Origin: Candidatus Poribacteria bacterium | GTDB taxonomy: Bacteria; Poribacteria; WGA-4E; WGA-3G | Reading direction: 5' to 3' | Assembly (NCBI GenBank): GCA_009841255.1 | Contig: VXMD01000012.1 | Location: 44,717-108,716 of the forward strand | Length of the DNA stretch: 64,000 nucleotides | Part shown: in pieces, positions 26,725 through 36,475 of the stretch | Position numbering within the stretch: the first letter of the stretch is position 1 | Layout: each line of letters begins with the position of its first letter | The notes under the pieces: generated by a model | The model's database searches: none | Seen by the model: the letters and a program-made list of their open reading frames with translations, nothing else | Told to the model about the DNA's origin: nothing | Position numbers and translations under genes: made by a program

Positions 26725-27387
26725 TTAATTCAGTCCACCTGTCATCGGGACAAAACGGACAGGGATAATCTCAGTGGTTTCGAGAGCGTGTACCGAATTC
26801 TCATCAGTTCGCAGTCCTTTTCGAATTAAAAGGAGATTTTGTTCAGAACCACCGACAGGAATTACCATCCGCCCGCCTGGCTTGAGTTGCTGAATGAGCC
26901 GCGTCGGCACGTCCGGAGGTGCAGCGGCAACAAGTACTGCATCATACGGCGCGTGTTCGTACCAACCGTAATATCCATCCCCTTTTTTGAGATGAATGTT
27001 TTGATAATTGAGCGTCTCCAACAGCGCTTTCGCGCTTTTGGCAAGTCCCGGTATAATTTCAACAGAATAAACGTCCTTCGCTAATTCAGCCAGTATCGCG
27101 GTTTGATAACCACACCCCGTTCCTATCTCAAGCACTTTTGAAGTTGAGGTAATCTCCAGCAAATCGGTCATCAATGCGACGATATAGGGTTGCGAGATCG
27201 TCTGGTCACAATCAATCGGTAACGCGCCGTCCTGATATGCCGCGCTGAGGTACTGCGGTTTTACAAACAGGTGCCGCTCCACCTTTCGCATTACAGCAAG
27301 CACTTGTGGATTATAGATACCACGCGCTTCAATCTGATTCCTAACCATTTTGCGACGGAGTGTCGTGTAGTTCTTGGTGAACAGCAT
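26725..27387 (-). CDS. pcm: Protein-L-isoaspartate O-methyltransferase
   Basis: 220 residues, the family length. It shows QTISQPYIVALM (isoaspartate-site motif), the SAM-binding motif LEIGTGCGYQTAILAEL, GDGYYGW and DAVLVAAAPPDVP. It methylates isoaspartyl residues for repair of aged proteins. ATG 27348 (MVRNQIEARG) is an alternative start 13 codons in. It lies 22 bases before the PorV-like gene and is probably co-transcribed with it. Confidence 0.93.
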   Translation of the reverse strand: MLFTKNYTTLRRKMVRNQIEARGIYNPQVLAVMRKVERHLFVKPQYLSAAYQDGALPIDCDQTISQPYIVALMTDLLEITSTSKVLEIGTGCGYQTAILAELAKDVYSVEIIPGLAKSAKALLETLNYQNIHLKKGDGYYGWYEHAPYDAVLVAAAPPDVPTRLIQQLKPGGRMVIPVGGSEQNLLLIRKGLRTDENSVHALETTEIIPVRFVPMTGGLN

Positions 27388-27502
27388 CTTTTTAGTAGTG
27401 GCAGTCGTCAGTACGGATTTTTTTCAAAAATCCCTTCAGTTTTCAGTTAAGAGATGTTCGTTTAACAAAAACCTCTTGTAACTGATAACTGATAACCGAC
27501 AA
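27388..27502 (-). repeat. Family B repeat, most complete copy
   Basis: CAGTCGTCAGTACGGATTTTTTTC with a complementary AAAAATCC, then CAGTTTTCAGTTAAGAGATG, AACAAAAACCTCTTGTAAC and ACTGATAACTGATAACC. Two imperfect hairpins (GGATTTTT/AAAAATCC and GTTAAGAG/CTCTTGTAAC) are evident. It fills the gap between the SppA-like and pcm genes. Confidence 0.6.
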
Positions 27503-29983
27503 CTATTCCACACTTATATGATAAGGCATGAGAAGAAATAACCGATGTTTTCTGACTGTATTTAGGAGTCTCGCGGTGGTGCTCAAGCCCCCGTACCGCG
27601 TAATAAATTGCAGCCGATTCCCAGTTCCCTTATCTTTATCCTCTGCCCCGCTGTTTTCAAAGGAGTTCGGGATTCCAAACCCCTTCCACAACGAAATTAA
27701 TGGAAGTCCGAAGTTGCCAAATAGTTGTGACATCCATGTTTTTTTCGGAAATTCGACTATCCCAACCGACTTTCCTTCCAACCCGGCGCGTTCTCGAGCA
27801 ATCGCGATTGCGAGATTTAAACCGCCTAACTCGTCTACAAGTCCGTTTTCCTTCGCTTGTCTGCCTGACCAGACGCGTCCTCGTCCAAGTCTATCTACAT
27901 CCTCGACTGTTAGCTGCGTTCGTCCGAGAGCAACTTTTTCAATGAAATTGTCATAAATCTCTTTAATCTGTTTCTGTACAATCGCTTTTTCGGCAAGCGG
28001 ATAGTCCCCGTAATCGGTATAGAAATCAGCATGCTGTCCCCGTTTGAGAATCTCCTTATGGATACCGAGTTTCTCATAAAGTCCTTTGAAACTATACTTA
28101 CCGCCAATAACGCCGATAGACCCCGTAATTGTCCCAGGTTCAGCAACAATCGAATCTGCGGGAGCCGCGATATAATAGCCTCCTGATGCTGCCACATCAC
28201 CCATTGACACCACAAGCGGTTTAACCTCTTTGAGTCGTACTAACTCGCGCCATATAATGTCAGCAGCAACAACGAGCCCACCACCGCTGTCGATTCGTAA
28301 CACGACCGCTTTTATAGAATCGTCGGCTTTTACATCCTTGACAATACGCGTGATTGTGTCGGCTCCCATCACCTGAGTGCCCATAAACGGATCGACGAAA
28401 CTATCGCCCGTCAACATTAACCCCTCAGCCTTAATGATTGCGACCTTCGGCTCGGGTACCTGCCACTCTTGTGCGTACAGTCCACTTCTTACATATTCAC
28501 TCAGTGGCACCAAATCGGTTCGGGTGTCAGTGAGTTCGGTCACGACGTCATGCAATTCATCTTCATAGGCGAGTCTGTCCACCAGTTCAACGGCAAAGGC
28601 TTGACGTGCCGTGTAAGGTCCCTCATCAATACGTGTTTTGACGTTTTCGTGCGTCCATCCACGCCCCACTGCGATCGCCTCTACGAGTTGTTCGTAGAGG
28701 TCATCCAAAATAATGTTTTGGATTTCGCGGTGTGCTTCGGACATCTCGCGTTGCGTGAACGCCTCGGATGCGGATTTGTACTTACCGAGATGCTCAAGAT
28801 CCGCCCTAATGCCGAGCATGTCTAAGGCACCCTTATAGAACGAATGCTCTGTACGTATTCCAATTAACCGAACTTCAGCAGACGGATGGATTAGGATACC
28901 ATCGCATGCAGACGCGATCATATAGTCGCCGGTGGAACAATTAGAGAGGTAGCAGAGAACAACCCGTCCTGACTCCCTAAAATCTAAGATGGCACCTGAC
29001 ATCTCCTGAAGCTGCGCGATCCCGTAACCACTTCCGTCGATGCGGACAAGCACCCCAGCGACATCGTCATCCCATTTTGCGATAGGTAGGACCTGTTTGA
29101 CGGCGCGCATCGGTAGGTCAAGGAAGGTCCTACGACGGGGCAGCGGTTTGGTTTTCGGCGCGTTGGAAAAATGAAAATAGCCGACACCGGACCATGCTTC
29201 TCGATTATTGTCAAAGGCGTTGCCCGTTCCAAATCCCCAATTCCCGATATTTACACCGAAACGGACATCAAAACTTAGATCGTTATTTACGGTGCCGCGG
29301 AGCATGAATTCGCGAATAGGACGGACCTCCAAGGCATAACGGAGCTCTATCCCCTCAATTCCCTGCGTTTTCTGCATGTCAATTGAGAGTGTTGCGCGCC
29401 ACGTTCCTGGACGGAGTGCTAATCCTAAATCATAGGTGCGACCGAGTTTTTCTCCAAGCAATTTAGGACGATTGAGATCGCGTGCCGCTGCGCCAATCGA
29501 GACATACCGTCGTCGATACATTAATCCCATGGACAGCGAACGGAATTTGTCGTATCCTGCATCGTCCGAATTCATCCAACTGTAACTCGTTCCCCAGTAG
29601 AGCGCATTTCCGAGATGATATCCCCCCGCAAGCGTATAGCGCGTGAAGTCGGTATCGGCATCAGCGGTGCCGAATTCTATACCGAAACCCGCGCCAGGAA
29701 CAGCAAGGAAGAAAGCATCATCGCCTGTCCAATCACTTTGATATGTTCGGAGGTAGTATAGGTTCAGCCCGCGCCCTGCGGCGAGTCCGGATGGATTAAA
29801 AAAGGTGGCAAGGGCATCATCGCTCATAGCGATGGAACTTGAAGGCAAGTGGGTACGTGCCTTTGGCGGCGCAGCAACACAAAACGTGCTTATCCCACAA
29901 ATGAATGCTGCGGAAATAACATTTCTACCAATACGCCCTAAATGCTTGTTAAATGAAAGTGGAACGAAAAACATGCGTTTCAT
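27503..29983 (-). CDS. sppA: SppA-type S49 protease with N-terminal barrel-like domain
   Basis: 826 residues. A signal sequence covers about residues 18-38. Residues 45-275 resemble a PorV/FadL-type outer-membrane barrel (SDDALATFFNPSGLAAGRG, then alternating strands). From about 300 to 790 it has two tandem S49 domains as in SppA: GKYKSASEAF with the catalytic Lys K403 in the first, and GDVAASGGYYIAA with the nucleophile S600 in the second, plus ITGSIGVIGG. SppA normally degrades leftover signal peptides at the inner membrane. The barrel-like fusion suggests outer-membrane or periplasmic placement here. The catalytic dyad is intact. Confidence 0.85.
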   Translation of the reverse strand: MKRMFFVPLSFNKHLGRIGRNVISAAFICGISTFCVAAPPKARTHLPSSSIAMSDDALATFFNPSGLAAGRGLNLYYLRTYQSDWTGDDAFFLAVPGAGFGIEFGTADADTDFTRYTLAGGYHLGNALYWGTSYSWMNSDDAGYDKFRSLSMGLMYRRRYVSIGAAARDLNRPKLLGEKLGRTYDLGLALRPGTWRATLSIDMQKTQGIEGIELRYALEVRPIREFMLRGTVNNDLSFDVRFGVNIGNWGFGTGNAFDNNREAWSGVGYFHFSNAPKTKPLPRRRTFLDLPMRAVKQVLPIAKWDDDVAGVLVRIDGSGYGIAQLQEMSGAILDFRESGRVVLCYLSNCSTGDYMIASACDGILIHPSAEVRLIGIRTEHSFYKGALDMLGIRADLEHLGKYKSASEAFTQREMSEAHREIQNIILDDLYEQLVEAIAVGRGWTHENVKTRIDEGPYTARQAFAVELVDRLAYEDELHDVVTELTDTRTDLVPLSEYVRSGLYAQEWQVPEPKVAIIKAEGLMLTGDSFVDPFMGTQVMGADTITRIVKDVKADDSIKAVVLRIDSGGGLVVAADIIWRELVRLKEVKPLVVSMGDVAASGGYYIAAPADSIVAEPGTITGSIGVIGGKYSFKGLYEKLGIHKEILKRGQHADFYTDYGDYPLAEKAIVQKQIKEIYDNFIEKVALGRTQLTVEDVDRLGRGRVWSGRQAKENGLVDELGGLNLAIAIARERAGLEGKSVGIVEFPKKTWMSQLFGNFGLPLISLWKGFGIPNSFENSGAEDKDKGTGNRLQFITRYGGLSTTARLLNTVRKHRLFLLMPYHISVE

Positions 29984-30082
29984 TTAATACGGATATGCAA
30001 CCTTGGAGCACCTACCTGTAGTATGAATCTATACTATAAGAATACCACAAAAGCGTCGGGATTGCAATTGAAACCCTAAAAC

Positions 30083-30898
30083 CTATGAGCGTCGGGCATA
30101 TTGTGGAAACAATTCGTCATGAATGTCGCTACATTGTTGGAGGTGAATTTGCCGTTTTGCGTCTGCAGTATCAACCATCGTTGGGAAATACATTCCCGCG
30201 CCCGTTTCAATTTTATATCCGCCCGCTGAATGGACGCTCAAGTACTGATGAAGCGTTTCTAAATCTGGTTCGGTCGTGCAATGTTGCGTGCAATTCATAG
30301 TGAACATCCGCCGCCGGGTCCCACCCCCGAATGCTGCATGATAGGTATCGTGGTTGAAAATAACAACATCACCGGGTGTACTTTCCAAGGCGACGTTGGT
30401 TGGAAAGTCGCTCGGCGGGATACCGTACAACGCCTCTGATTGATTTGGGTCAATCTTTCCGGCTCTAACAAAGTGTGCGGGGTTTTGACTGCCGGGAATG
30501 ATGCGCAAGCATCCGGTGTCTTTCGTCAATGGATCGAGGTAAAACGCCACCTTACACGCAAAGAGGCGTCCCCAACTTCCATCAGGATGCCAACCGGTAT
30601 CGCCGGCGTAATAGTTTCCGTCGCCCCCAGCGTAATTGAAGTCTTCACCAATCACACCACCGATGAGTCCTTTAACGCGTTCATCATCAAGGAGGGTACA
30701 GAGTCGAGGGCGATGTTCAATTGGACCGCCGAACATCGTGCGACTTGTTCCATCATGATCCTTGCCACCGCCGAATTCCTGAATCGATATCTCAAATTCT
30801 TCGATGATCCATTCCATCTCGGTTGGTGAAAACATGCCCGGTATTGCGAGATAGCCGAAAGTATTGAAAAAATTCACTTGATGTTCTGTCAACCTCAT
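30083..30898 (-). CDS. Phytanoyl-CoA dioxygenase (PhyH) family protein
   Basis: 271 residues. The facial triad is H104/D106 (TGWHPDGSW) and H187 (DTYHAAFGG), with Arg residues in TRRRMF for 2-oxoglutarate. It is an Fe(II)/2OG hydroxylase of unknown substrate. The start has GGAGA about eight bases upstream. It follows the next PhyH gene by 26 bases on the same strand, so the two are probably made from one transcript. They are not close copies of each other, which suggests different substrates or successive steps. Confidence 0.9.
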   Translation of the reverse strand: MRLTEHQVNFFNTFGYLAIPGMFSPTEMEWIIEEFEISIQEFGGGKDHDGTSRTMFGGPIEHRPRLCTLLDDERVKGLIGGVIGEDFNYAGGDGNYYAGDTGWHPDGSWGRLFACKVAFYLDPLTKDTGCLRIIPGSQNPAHFVRAGKIDPNQSEALYGIPPSDFPTNVALESTPGDVVIFNHDTYHAAFGGGTRRRMFTMNCTQHCTTEPDLETLHQYLSVHSAGGYKIETGAGMYFPTMVDTADAKRQIHLQQCSDIHDELFPQYARRS

Positions 30899-30924
30899 GA
30901 TGTCTTCTCCATATTAAAGTCCGG

Positions 30925-31749
30925 CTACTCCCATCGCGCCCAGACGTTCGGTGTAACATATCCCTCGTCAGTGTAGGGATCTTCACCCGCAACGGTGACA
31001 ACACCGCGATAATTCCGCTGTCCCTTCCAACCTAACCACGATGCTGTTGAACAATAATGACTCACAAGGATACGTCGGAATTTATCACTCCGATTCTTTT
31101 TCGAGCGGTGTAAAAGGTAGCCGTTAAAAAAGAGAACGCTACCGGCTGACATCTCAATCGGAATTTCATTGGTGTCATCAAAGCCGGCTGCTTCGTGACA
31201 GCTATCGAATTCATGTCGTTTGTTGTGTGGAAAACGATCGTAAATTATACCGGAACGATGGCTATCCGGCAGAACCCAGAGACAACCGTTTTCAAGCGTG
31301 GCATCATCTAATGTAATCCATACGCCTATCAGTGATCGATCACGCGTCGGAATCGGGTGCTCATCCTGATGCCATGGATTACCCGTATGTCCCGGCACCT
31401 TGCTCAACATCATTGACTGCATACATTTCACACTACCATCCCAAAATGGGATGTGTGCCCCAACAATCACCTGAAGGACTTCACAGATTTTTGGATGTTC
31501 AATGTAACGCCGAACCAAGGGGCTAAAGACATGTGGTTCACCGACACACATAATCCTATCCAAAACTTCCATTTCGCTTGCTGTCTCCGGCATCGGTGGG
31601 ATCGCTTCACACGGGTAATCGCCACGAAAGATTTTTAGCATCTCTACTTTCAAATCATCGCATTCTTCGAGTGTAATGAGATCTGGAAGCAGTAAATATC
31701 CGTCATTGATGTATGATTTTGCCCAAAGATTGGGCTGCTCTTGTACCAT
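30925..31749 (-). CDS. Phytanoyl-CoA dioxygenase (PhyH) family protein
   Basis: 274 residues from ATG 31749 (AGAGGA at seven bases); an in-frame TTG at 31755 is less likely. H129/D131 in NPWHQDEHP and H216 in NGYLLHRSKKN form the iron site, and an Arg follows in DKFRRILVSHY. Acidic stretches near 60-75 distinguish it from its neighbours. It is the first gene of a two-gene PhyH unit. Confidence 0.9.
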   Translation of the reverse strand: MVQEQPNLWAKSYINDGYLLLPDLITLEECDDLKVEMLKIFRGDYPCEAIPPMPETASEMEVLDRIMCVGEPHVFSPLVRRYIEHPKICEVLQVIVGAHIPFWDGSVKCMQSMMLSKVPGHTGNPWHQDEHPIPTRDRSLIGVWITLDDATLENGCLWVLPDSHRSGIIYDRFPHNKRHEFDSCHEAAGFDDTNEIPIEMSAGSVLFFNGYLLHRSKKNRSDKFRRILVSHYCSTASWLGWKGQRNYRGVVTVAGEDPYTDEGYVTPNVWARWE

Positions 31750-31846
31750 TTTCAAATCCTCTTTCTAACTATGATCAAACTCCCATCGTTCCATAGAAGG
31801 GTTGCCATTCTTTGGAATGTAATGGCGGGGTGCCCAGCGCCCTTAA

Positions 31847-32950
31847 TTAAAGATCTGCCCGGATAATACGCCATGTTTCCGCTTCATTCGCGAAAACCAA
31901 CGTCAATTTGCCAGAGGTCTGTTTAACCTGACCGTTCGCTTTCGGGGCATATTGCAACGTATAGCCACCTGTTACAATCGCTGTATCGTCAACGATGTTC
32001 GGATGAATGTCAATATCGGTCAACGTCATATCAATCTGATGATAGACTTCAAAAAAGTGGGCTGCCTTTGTTTTAACATCTCGGTATGTGCGCCCGTTGG
32101 AGAGATAGGCTTCCGAAAAACAGGACATAACCTTCGTCAGGTCCGCCATGTCATACCCGAGTTCATATCGGCTTAAAACGCGCTGAATAATCTCGTTGAT
32201 TGTCGGCTCGGTTTGAAGTTCACCCTCCTGTGTCTCTGTTGCTACAGGTTGCACCATTGATTCCGGCGGCACCCCTTGTGCAATCTGCTTGAGTGTATGT
32301 ACCTCTGGAGCGGCATACCCCCAAATCTCCAATTCCATAACGCGCGCAATGCCATCTACTTCATACACAGGTCGTCTCCCAGCCATGTGCTGGTAATTGC
32401 GCACTGTATCATTTGAAGAGACAGGAACGAGCCGTATTTTGCTCGCAATTAGGCGTTGGTGGACTTCATGAATCCGCTTCCCTTTGGTATTATCTCGCGC
32501 TGTATACTGTTTCTCTTTGGTGTTGCCTGACGGAATAAGTCCCCAACCGGTGCCGTGCCAATACTCAATCCGATAGTCCTTTAACCCGAATTGTGGTGCC
32601 GGATATTTTTCCGAGTCGATCGTCCACATAACAATCTTACGAATGTCGACCGGTTTGGGGAGCGTCACGGACACATAAGGACGCTTATTTAGATCTGAGG
32701 TCCGTAGATGTTCTAAACTGCTTCCCCATCCACTGCCCTCGTCCCACGTTTCGGAGTTCGTATCACCATCGATTATTTCTCCGGCGCGGTGATTCGGAAC
32801 GGATTGTGAGGCGTGCGCGGTCGCTCCGTTTCGGCTTAGCGCGAAATTGATGAGGGGTGGTGGCGGCTCTAAAAGATGTTCCTGCAAAGTTTGCGATTTA
32901 CAACTCATCACTGAAATCAAAAGTGTCAGATATGTACATATACGCAGCAT
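31847..32950 (-). CDS. Lipoprotein with discoidin-like and NTF2-like domains
   Basis: 367 residues from ATG 32950, which has AAGGAGG at good spacing. A longer frame to 33085 would overlap the upstream gene. The N-terminus TLLISVMSCKS is a lipobox, so the mature protein starts with a lipidated Cys. Residues 30-225 look like an F5/8 type C (discoidin) domain: IIDGDTNSETWDEGSGW, RPYVSVTLPKPVDIRKIVMW and MELEIWGY are typical. The last 110 residues (IQRVLSRYELGYDMADL to the end) resemble a DUF4440/SnoaL NTF2-like fold. Probably a surface lipoprotein that binds carbohydrate or another ligand. Confidence 0.75.
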   Translation of the reverse strand: MLRICTYLTLLISVMSCKSQTLQEHLLEPPPPLINFALSRNGATAHASQSVPNHRAGEIIDGDTNSETWDEGSGWGSSLEHLRTSDLNKRPYVSVTLPKPVDIRKIVMWTIDSEKYPAPQFGLKDYRIEYWHGTGWGLIPSGNTKEKQYTARDNTKGKRIHEVHQRLIASKIRLVPVSSNDTVRNYQHMAGRRPVYEVDGIARVMELEIWGYAAPEVHTLKQIAQGVPPESMVQPVATETQEGELQTEPTINEIIQRVLSRYELGYDMADLTKVMSCFSEAYLSNGRTYRDVKTKAAHFFEVYHQIDMTLTDIDIHPNIVDDTAIVTGGYTLQYAPKANGQVKQTSGKLTLVFANEAETWRIIRADL

Positions 32951-32969
32951 CGTTAACCTCCTTTTCGTT

Positions 32970-35525
32970 TCATCGCAATACTGCCAAGCGTCCGAGGGTC
33001 TGGGCTGTCTGGTCTCCAACGACAGCGCGTATCCTGAAAAAATAGACACCATTGGCAAGCAATATACCGTCAGCGTCTCGTGCATCCCACATAAACTCGT
33101 TGTAGCCTTCGTTTCCAGAAGCCTCCTTCAAGACATTGACAACCCGTCCGGATATAGCGTAAATAGTGATAGAGACTTCATCTGCATCCAGTGATAACTG
33201 ATAGGTAAACGTTGTTTCTTCCTTCAGAGGATTCGGATAGTTGTGAACGTCCCAAATTCGGAAAGGTGTTTCCTCTGGTGAGAAACCCTCGTCGTGTTTC
33301 TGGAGTGTCTTATAATCGAAACTCGTTAACCAAGCGACTTCTGCGTTTAAGGTGCTCAACAACTCCGCTTCAATCGTCCGATGCGAATATCCGAAAAGCG
33401 GAATAAACTCTTCAATTCCCTTGATATGTGGTTGTATGGACTTTGAAAATTCTATCGCACTTGTGATTTTTGAGCGGATTGCCTCTTCCGTCCCTGGCTC
33501 GTAGCCGAGTGCGATTGCTTCTACCAACTTGGCTCGACTTTCAAAGAACAGGACCCATAGTTCCATCAAACGAACGGCATCGCGTAAATCCTCGGTTGCT
33601 TCCAGATCAAAGGGTTCCGAGATCTCGCTCGCTTCCCGTATCTCGTTTGCTGCCTGCTGTTGTGGTGCCAAAAGTGCGGTAAACCGGTTCACTGCGAGTT
33701 TCGCGATGTCCAGTTCCGGGATAGCCAACGTATCTTCAACAGCCCGTGGTCCAATCAACGTCCAGAATCGCGTTGCGAGTCCAGCTGACCCGCTGCCGTA
33801 GGTGCCACCAACGGTCAAGGATCCAGCATAATCTGTGAAATAACTTGCCATATTCCATCCGTTTACTCGCAAAGCGTTTAGAATGTGGGGAGCGGCTTCG
33901 GCACCGTACCGGGCTATTAACTCGTTTCGGAGGAGTTGATAATGGTCAAGATTGATATCCCAATTGAGACTCGCACTGACAAGCCGATCGAGGTACCCCA
34001 ACCCCTGCGTCGCTCCTTGGACAGTAAACCCACCGAGCCCGGCGACCTCTGGATTATTGGCAAGCTGCCGAACACCTTGCACAAACAGATCGCTCTCCAG
34101 CATCCAGAACGGCATCACCTCCTCCACCTCATGGGAAAGAACTATAAAGCGATGGCCGATTTCTCCGAGTGCCCTGACTTGTGGGATCGGCACGCCTGCA
34201 CTCGCGACGGGTTCGCCATCTGCGCCCCACTTCCGCGAGAAAATGGTTCCTTTCGGCAACTGCCTTGCATAAACGCCAGCAGCATCCTTGAGCCAACTGC
34301 TGTCATACCCGGAGATATAAAATTTGAAGTCCGGCCGCACCTCTCGTGCGGCGTTGATAATCGTAAAGTAGACTTGCCAAAGCTTTGCTTGTCCCTGTTC
34401 CGTCCTATCACCACAGTCAGGACAATTGCATGCGCGTGTCTCATGCCCCCAAGAACGCAGATGAAAACCCGCAAGCGTGGGGTAGGTGCGCACGATCGTC
34501 TGTATCAACTCCCGCGCGAGCGTATGAAACGCGGGTTTGGACCAACAGAACGGCCGATAAGATACTTCATTCCGAGACGCTCCGTAAAGCACTGTGGGTC
34601 CAAGGACATCGGGACGCTGTCGGATCAGTGCCTCTGTCGGCTCGCCCGTCACGTACATGAAAAGATAAGCATCAATACCGCGCCGTTTGAGCGCATTAAA
34701 CCGATTTTGTAGCCCCGCGATACGTTCGCGCCGCTGTCCGATCGGTTCATCCTGCAAGGCTTCAAACGCAGGCGTATCGACATATTTAAACGCCGTTCCG
34801 AACCCATCTTCAATACCGGTCCCTGTCCATACGCCTTCACCGCCGCTCATATTGATACGATGCCGCGCGAGCCAATCGGGGTCCTCTATTTCCAACACGG
34901 CACGCACCGGATAAAATGGTGACGACGTCTCGTTCATGAACGGCACAAGGAGTGCTTGCGCCTTGGCAACCGGTAACTCTGCGTGGACGGGCTTCAAACC
35001 CGTCAATGCCGTAATACAGTTTTCAATGAAGGCGTACGCCCCATAAATCACGCCTCTCTCGGTGTGCGCCGTCACAACAATGACGATTTCTGTGCCGACC
35101 TCCACCGTTTTGATACGATAGCCTTCATCTCCAAGCTCCTGTGCCAAAGTCAATTCTACGTTTGCCTGCAGTCCTGCAATCGTTGGATTCGACTTTGGGG
35201 TGCCGAGCACAATCACCGTTTGGGTTTCTGTTTGTTGACGATTGGTACGGATGTCGAGTTCGGCACCTGTGAATTGTTGAATAAAGGATTGGATTTCGGT
35301 AGCTGCGAACTTTTCCTGTTCCGAGGCGTTCGCGCCAACTTGCAGTGTCGCTCTCGGTTCACCGGACACCGCAATCGGAATTTGATCGCCCTTCGCTGGT
35401 AGAGCGAACATCACACTACAGAAGATAGCGATCAGCGTATTGGCTATTAGCCATTGGCTTTCGACTTTCAGCTTTTGGTTGGAAGGTTGGAAGGTTGGAA
35501 GGTTGAGGGGCGCCTCTCCTTCCAT
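32970..35525 (-). CDS. DUF4838/GH67-like secreted protein with FlgD-like C-terminus
   Basis: About 851 residues from ATG 35525 (GGAAGGA at eight bases); the frame runs on to 35651 through repeat DNA. A hydrophobic stretch (ANTLIAIFCSVMFALPA) is the signal. Residues 75-180 look like the carbohydrate-associated N-terminal domain of GH67/GH20 enzymes. A TIM-barrel-like region follows, with the CNCPDCG cysteine motif of DUF4838 proteins. An alpha-helical part comes next. The C-terminus has NYPNP ... WDARDADGILLANGVYFFRI, an FlgD-like sorting domain. Probably an exported glycan-active or glycan-binding protein. Catalytic residues cannot be assigned. Confidence 0.75.
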   Translation of the reverse strand: MEGEAPLNLPTFQPSNQKLKVESQWLIANTLIAIFCSVMFALPAKGDQIPIAVSGEPRATLQVGANASEQEKFAATEIQSFIQQFTGAELDIRTNRQQTETQTVIVLGTPKSNPTIAGLQANVELTLAQELGDEGYRIKTVEVGTEIVIVVTAHTERGVIYGAYAFIENCITALTGLKPVHAELPVAKAQALLVPFMNETSSPFYPVRAVLEIEDPDWLARHRINMSGGEGVWTGTGIEDGFGTAFKYVDTPAFEALQDEPIGQRRERIAGLQNRFNALKRRGIDAYLFMYVTGEPTEALIRQRPDVLGPTVLYGASRNEVSYRPFCWSKPAFHTLARELIQTIVRTYPTLAGFHLRSWGHETRACNCPDCGDRTEQGQAKLWQVYFTIINAAREVRPDFKFYISGYDSSWLKDAAGVYARQLPKGTIFSRKWGADGEPVASAGVPIPQVRALGEIGHRFIVLSHEVEEVMPFWMLESDLFVQGVRQLANNPEVAGLGGFTVQGATQGLGYLDRLVSASLNWDINLDHYQLLRNELIARYGAEAAPHILNALRVNGWNMASYFTDYAGSLTVGGTYGSGSAGLATRFWTLIGPRAVEDTLAIPELDIAKLAVNRFTALLAPQQQAANEIREASEISEPFDLEATEDLRDAVRLMELWVLFFESRAKLVEAIALGYEPGTEEAIRSKITSAIEFSKSIQPHIKGIEEFIPLFGYSHRTIEAELLSTLNAEVAWLTSFDYKTLQKHDEGFSPEETPFRIWDVHNYPNPLKEETTFTYQLSLDADEVSITIYAISGRVVNVLKEASGNEGYNEFMWDARDADGILLANGVYFFRIRAVVGDQTAQTLGRLAVLR

Positions 35526-35563
35526 TTTTTCATCCTTCCATTCCAGTCTCTGGATGACTGCGA

Positions 35564-35593
35564 CGCAAGCCGCGTGTGGGCTTGCGGGACAAT
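35564..35593. repeat. 30-bp repeat, identical copy at 60707-60736
   Basis: Contains a GCAAGCC/GGCTTGC hairpin with a seven-base loop, followed by GGGACAAT. Both copies lie just upstream of large secreted-protein genes. A GGAAGGTT microsatellite follows at about 35478-35504. Confidence 0.85.
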
Positions 35594-35628
35594 GCTGATT
35601 GTTGACCGCTATCCCCGTCGATAGCCAT

Positions 35629-36378
35629 TTAGTGAAGATGTTCACCCTCAAATCCCTGAAAGAAATAGATAGCGCAAAAGGTCAAGACGAATCCAATGAC
35701 GAAAAGCAATTTGGCAAAATAGCTCAGGTTTCCTGTCTTCTCGAAGGTATAGTTGCCACGAAACCCGTCCATCACGACGTGCAAGAGCGTACCCACAGCG
35801 AATGCTGTCAGGTAGTCTGTTAATTCACCGAAAGCACCACGGAGTAGCTGCTCTCCGAGCACTGCTCCAACAACCGGTCCAATTATCAGCGGTGTCAGTC
35901 GAATCAGTGCCTTCACAAAAGTCTGATTCCGGAGGAGCGCGACGGTGATAAGCGTCCCGACGGGTAAGCGATGGATCAGTATGCCAAATGCGAGTGCGCC
36001 GCCGAGTATCTCCTCTCTCGCGGCGATAACCAAATTAAGTCCATCTGCCAGTGAGTGCAGCGATAGTCCGAGAACGGTTAAGTTGATACCCCATCTCTTG
36101 CCTGTATTGCTCGTGTGTCTTCCGGTGTCGCCGCGTTGATGTATTGCGAGATGTTCTACCGCCGAAATCAGGAAAAACCCGCCCCACATTACAAGGATTG
36201 TAATGTAACCTACTTTGGTGTACAGGTGCATCATCATAACCAAGACGATGCCGAGTACTGCACCTGCTGTTAATCCAAAGATATACTCGAAATGTCTCTG
36301 CTGCCCCCGCGAAACAAAAGCGATTCCTGCCCCGAGTGGTACCGTCGCCACTGCAATTGCCAGATAGAATATAAGCAT
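35629..36378 (-). CDS. ZIP-like metal transporter
   Basis: 249 residues from ATG 36378; a TTG at 36408 is also in frame, and neither has a strong ribosome site. There are about eight hydrophobic segments. HSLADGLNL in the fourth helix matches the ZIP metal-site motif. The fifth-helix motif HxxPEG reads HRLPVG, so the Glu is Val. A short His-rich loop (HLAIHQRGDTGRH) precedes the fourth helix, and the C-terminus is EGEHLH. It probably moves a divalent metal across the inner membrane; the missing Glu makes the metal uncertain. Confidence 0.75.
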   Translation of the reverse strand: MLIFYLAIAVATVPLGAGIAFVSRGQQRHFEYIFGLTAGAVLGIVLVMMMHLYTKVGYITILVMWGGFFLISAVEHLAIHQRGDTGRHTSNTGKRWGINLTVLGLSLHSLADGLNLVIAAREEILGGALAFGILIHRLPVGTLITVALLRNQTFVKALIRLTPLIIGPVVGAVLGEQLLRGAFGELTDYLTAFAVGTLLHVVMDGFRGNYTFEKTGNLSYFAKLLFVIGFVLTFCAIYFFQGFEGEHLH

Positions 36379-36446
36379 AAAATAACTATAACAGAATTTG
36401 GGTCGCAATGCAATCTAAATTCCCAAGGTCAATCGAATTTTTTCGC

Positions 36447-36475
36447 TTGACGCTTTTTCACATTAATGTTAGTAT
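36447..36475 (+). promoter_or_regulatory. Putative sigma-70 promoter
   Basis: TTGACG (36447-36452), a 17-base spacer and TAGTAT (36470-36475), about 100 bases before the small hypothetical gene. Confidence 0.45.

Noticed and set aside
33936-34712. 258-residue plus-strand ORF
   Set aside because: Antisense shadow of the DUF4838 gene; no domain or ribosome site.
35478-35504. GGAAGGTT microsatellite as a phase-variation tract
   Set aside because: It lies upstream of the preferred DUF4838 start with only about three units, so a role in frame switching is not supported.
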